The notes under the pieces: model-generated
Database searches by the model: none
What the model saw: the letters and a program-made list of their open reading frames with translations, nothing else
Told to the model about the DNA's origin: nothing
Part shown: piece by piece, positions 60,427-64,000 of the stretch
Numbering within the stretch: position 1 is the first letter of the stretch
Layout: every line of letters starts with the position of its first letter
Position numbers and translations under genes: made by a program
Assembly (NCBI GenBank): GCA_000349905.1
Contig: KB722742.1
Coordinates: forward strand, 860,354 to 924,353
Direction: 5' to 3'
Origin: Volvariella volvacea V23
Taxonomy: Eukaryota; Basidiomycota; Agaricomycetes; Agaricales; Pluteaceae
Length of the DNA: 64,000 nt

Positions 60427-62034
60427 TTAAACCCGAACCATGTTAAACGTTGCCATGCATCCGCAAGAGCACTGTATGATACCGTCCTTTTGAGAATGCT
60501 TGTGGACGAAAGAAGGTTCATACGTCACTCGGTCTTGCGGTGACTGAGACGGAGTAGACGATCGGGGGGTGCGGACAGAAGAGGGACCACGACGTGAACG
60601 CATATCATCGACCCTGTACTTCCCTGGATCATGGATGTGATGCTGATGTGGATAATACGGGTGGTGATACGGGTGGTGGTGGTTGTGGTGGTGATAATGA
60701 AGGGAGGAATTATGGTAGGAGCGAGCTGAATGCGAAGATGATAACGAAGATGACGATAACGAAGACGATTTGGCCATAATGGAAGTAATTGATGATGACG
60801 AAGGGGTAATCTCGGAACCTGTGGCGCGGACAGGGGCGGATGAAGTAGAATCGATGGAGGAAGCAGCTGAAGCTAACTTGGAAAGTGAGATAATGGGAAT
60901 TCGACGCGAGGGTCGGGGATGGTGCAGTGTCACGCGAGATTGCGATCTAAATTCTCGTAACGGTGATATCGAAGGAGGAATGGTGGTTAATGCTAGCGGG
61001 TGGACGGTATTGAAGGGAGGGTTGTGTTGTGTTGCTGACATTGACGTTGATGCCGGAAGAAATGCTCGGGAATGAGCTACCGGTGCTGTGGTTGTGGGGG
61101 CTACTGCAACTGTTGAAGCTGTTGAGAATGAAGACGAATGCGGAATTGGCTGTACGTGATGTTGGTCAGGAATCTGCAAAGGGTATAATTGTGGGCGTTC
61201 GGGAGTGTGGTCTGGGTGTTGTTGAATCTGCGACTGATACTTATGTGAGGGCTGGGAAGACGATTGCAGAAATGAGGCGTGATTTGGATCCAACTTGTTC
61301 ATAGATGGATACCCCTTTGCCATCAAGGCGGTGTGGTTCTCCGGGTACCAAGACGCGGTTTGATTTCCCGTGTTGTAATCCTGAGATTCTGCCGCGGTCT
61401 CTAGTGACCAATCACATGAACCAGAGCAGTGGTCTGTACTCATGTCATCTAAACCGCGAACGCCGGAAGCAAACATGCCTTGTGGGTGGAGCGCCTGCGG
61501 TTGCTGTTGGGGTTGTAATGGTTGGCAGGGCTCTGTTGGTGAAACTTGTGATACTTGTCTTTCCGATGACGGTGGGAATGATGACGAGGGCAGGTGGATC
61601 GAAGGACCAGAGGTCACTCGTGGAAATTCAGCTTGGTGCTCATGTATTGGTGTGAGCAAGACCTGAGGCGAAGTGCTTATGCTTGATTCTGTGGATGCTG
61701 AAGAGGGCGCGGAATAGCTTGCGTCGTCGACGTGAGGTAGGTCCTTTGTGTGTAGGCGGATATCCGCCACAGGTTTACTTAGACGTGTCTGCGCCGTGGT
61801 TGACGTTGTGGTGATGATAGGCTGGAGAAGAGTCGCGGGGCTGGGCTTGGTGTCAAGGTGAGCCCCCTTGCTTGAGCTCCAAACTGGTATGGTAGCCACT
61901 GTTGGCGAAACTGGTGCTCCCGCTGCTGAGGCTCCTGCAACCCAGGGATAAGCTGGGAGTTGCTGAAGGAGGGTGTAGTTGTTCATGGTAGGACCGCGAA
62001 ACTGCCTATCTCTCCTCTGAATTGTTGCGGTCAT
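60427..62034 (-). CDS. Ser/Thr/Pro- and His-rich protein with Cys-rich C-terminus, unknown function
   Basis: A single long open frame of 535 codons without needed introns. I do not recognise a family. The protein is almost entirely low complexity: Ser/Thr/Pro-rich in the first half, Gln/His/Pro-rich in the middle, then a very His/Tyr-rich tract (about residues 455-485, many HHH and YHH) followed by an Arg-rich patch. The last residues are DGIIQCSCGCMATFNMVRV, with three cysteines in a CxCxC arrangement, which together with the His tract could bind metal. In-frame ATGs at 62034 and 61986 are both possible starts. Intronless structure is unusual among its neighbours. The long frame and the non-random composition support a real gene, but transcription is not proven. 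Confidence 0.6.
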   Translation of the reverse strand: MTATIQRRDRQFRGPTMNNYTLLQQLPAYPWVAGASAAGAPVSPTVATIPVWSSSKGAHLDTKPSPATLLQPIITTTSTTAQTRLSKPVADIRLHTKDLPHVDDASYSAPSSASTESSISTSPQVLLTPIHEHQAEFPRVTSGPSIHLPSSSFPPSSERQVSQVSPTEPCQPLQPQQQPQALHPQGMFASGVRGLDDMSTDHCSGSCDWSLETAAESQDYNTGNQTASWYPENHTALMAKGYPSMNKLDPNHASFLQSSSQPSHKYQSQIQQHPDHTPERPQLYPLQIPDQHHVQPIPHSSSFSTASTVAVAPTTTAPVAHSRAFLPASTSMSATQHNPPFNTVHPLALTTIPPSISPLREFRSQSRVTLHHPRPSRRIPIISLSKLASAASSIDSTSSAPVRATGSEITPSSSSITSIMAKSSSLSSSSLSSSHSARSYHNSSLHYHHHNHHHPYHHPYYPHQHHIHDPGKYRVDDMRSRRGPSSVRTPRSSTPSQSPQDRVTYEPSFVHKHSQKDGIIQCSCGCMATFNMVRV

Positions 62035-64000
62035 CGAATGGGTAGTGGGCGGGAGTTATACGTGGTAATGACGTGGGTGACTGGATGCTAGATGGAAGGG
62101 ACCTGGGGTGAGGAGGGAGAGGGGGTGGAATGGTAAGGGAAAAAGGTTAAGAGGCAGAAGAATGGGAAGCGAAAGGCCACGAACCAATATGAAGGATACC
62201 TTTAACCTGCATCGCTAGGGGTATGAGATGAAGTCTGTCCACCCTTGGTGCCCGGTATAAGCCCATCTATAAATCGCATTGAGTCAGGGCCTGAATCGAA
62301 ATAGGGATGGGTTAGTAATGGGATGGCATGAGACCAGTGAATGGAGATCAGGGACAACACGTTGCTGATTTTACCAAGATGGACATCGCCATTTAAAAAC
62401 AATTATGATAGCCTGCGCGACCGCACCGCAGCCCAGCTGTGCCCGGCTTGGATCCTTGGGTCAGATCGGGCCATATATCCTCCCCGTGCCCGTCCCATTA
62501 AAGACGCGCGACCCCTTTCATCGTCGGTGAAACCTTTTCATGTATGAGCCAGACGGTCCACGAGCACCGTCGTCATCAGCCTCAGACGGCTCTTGCGAAA
62601 CCCCTGTGAGACATGTTCAAGTGCCATGAGTAGCCCGCTCGCGACGTGCGCACGTCAACGCCAACCTCGTGAAAAAGATACATCCAAGCGGATCTGTTTC
62701 GGCTGTTACGATAATAGGCAGTGGGAACGGTGCCATCCTGCGTGTGCATTAGGGGACAAGATGGGAATTGCAATTCCTCGATGCCATCAGCACTATCAGC
62801 CTCAAACAAAGCCCGTCTGCCACACAATCACCAATACAAATCGGCCATCCGGTGGGTAGGTACTGTCCTAGCAGCAACACAACGCGATCTCAACAACGGA
62901 ACCCACAAGATAAGAATCCAATTCCGACGCACCCAGGCCAAGCGCAATTCCGACGCACCAGTTGGCTAAAACTGCCTTTACCAAAACTGGAACCCCTTGC
63001 TGCCTTTTGGATTGCAGACAAGGGCTCGCTGCTCCGCCGTGCTGTCACCTGGACAAAGGATATTATGCACACGTCTAGTCTGTTTCTGTATTGAATGCTG
63101 TGCGAGTCCACTAGACACGCCCGCAGTCTTTCATGCGCGGACACGTTCCCCAGGTTTAAGGCCTCGAGGCGAGTAACATACGGCGAAGAACTCCTCCGTG
63201 ATGAGTCCAACTGGCTCCATTTTGCTCCAGTTGTAGTGGTTACGCACTCCTCGGAATGCCTGCCATGTCGAGAAAGTTCTTTTCAATTCTTTTCTCCACG
63301 CCACTCTACCTACTTCAAGGGCGGCAGTAGCCTTCAGGTTCCTTGATAGGTGTGTTATTTCCAAATCAACTCGGGGCCTTTATCCATGACAGCTGCCTCA
63401 GTCAAATATGGCTTTGTCGCCTTCATTGCACAAAAGAGGGAGAGATTGTGCTATGAGGTGGGCCGTGATTACTCCCTACACCCTAAACGCATCGGCTCCG
63501 CTCCCATCTGGTTCCAGTTTTTCAAACTGGTGTATACCCCCATATTGACGATCGTTTTCGAGAAAACCGACGATGCGCACAGCTGCAATTTTTTTCATGA
63601 TTCATGATTCTTAAAACAAGCAGCGTGTCGGACTTGAAGCGATTCTTTTTTTCAAGTGTGGAAACTTCTTTCACATCATCCCATCAAATTTAAAGGACGC
63701 GTTCCCGTGGCTTCGTACGTACAAAATAGCAACTACAATGCAACATGTGTATGCTAAAGCTGGAGGGAGTCAGTGCAGGTGATGGTGATTGTGACTTGTG
63801 TGATGGCTCGTGGTACCCCGTTTCCTTGTTCGCTGAGCGCTGACTCCGGGGTGCGAGGACATAGAATGCTAGGTCCTGATAACGGTCTCTCTCGGTGAGT
63901 TTATTCAGATGACATTGCTTTGATCCCTCTTCTGGGCCGAGGAACCCACTGACACCTCAGCGGGCCTCAACGCCACCCGTTTGATAAGTAATATCATATC
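62035..64000. other. No gene recognised up to the window end
   Basis: The first 150-200 bp are the upstream region of the preceding minus-strand gene (purine-rich on plus). The remainder has only short frames with no domain or splice chain; no RNA gene or mobile element signature seen. Confidence 0.5.

Overview
The window reads as a nuclear contig from a filamentous basidiomycete, most likely Agaricomycetes. About 20 genes lie on both strands and nearly all are cut by very short GT-AG introns (about 42-100 nt, roughly 100 introns reconstructed by eye). The proteins look basidiomycete-like and there is no bacterial gene organisation. Two 100-base N blocks (18837-18936, 37473-37572) are scaffold gaps. 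The organism call is inference from gene structure and protein style. For most spliced genes I checked that exon lengths add up to whole codons; exceptions are stated.

Layout. 1-5.1 kb: a mitoribosome assembly factor (RSM22, runs off the left edge), divergent from the spliceosomal protein SAD1/USP39, then a small dsRNA-binding protein. 5.1-9.7 kb: no convincing gene. 9.7-18.7 kb: G-protein beta subunit, a long coiled-coil golgin-like protein, and a large disordered protein with three short repeated motifs. 18.7-21 kb: gene-poor, with a gap. 21-30 kb: an NVJ2/TEX2-type SMP lipid-transfer protein, an unrecognised protein, a COQ1-like polyprenyl synthase lacking its aspartate motifs, and a Roadblock/LAMTOR2-like protein. 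31-40.5 kb: a Mei2-like RNA-binding protein with a one-base frame break, a Rab5/Ypt5 GTPase, a CDC25-type Ras exchange factor crossing a gap, and IST1 (ESCRT-III). 40.5-45.4 kb: gene-free. 45.4-53.2 kb: a LaeA-like methyltransferase, a decayed JmjC/cupin-like gene near a pair of 91-bp direct repeats, and a single-pass membrane protein. 53.4-62 kb: the SKI2 RNA helicase, a homeodomain-like protein and a Ser/His-rich protein. 62-64 kb: no gene recognised.

The genes are housekeeping or regulatory and do not form one pathway. Several independently touch the endosome/lysosome and membrane contact system (Rab5, IST1, LAMTOR2-like, NVJ2-like, golgin-like), but I see no evidence of a functional cluster. 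I did not find a clearly novel system. The best observations are a 6-nt micro-exon in Rab5, an 11-nt micro-exon in IST1, three GC-AG introns at codon-exact sites, a polyprenyl synthase homologue without catalytic aspartates, a homopolymer frameshift in an otherwise intact RNA-binding gene, and a dispersed 91-bp repeat.
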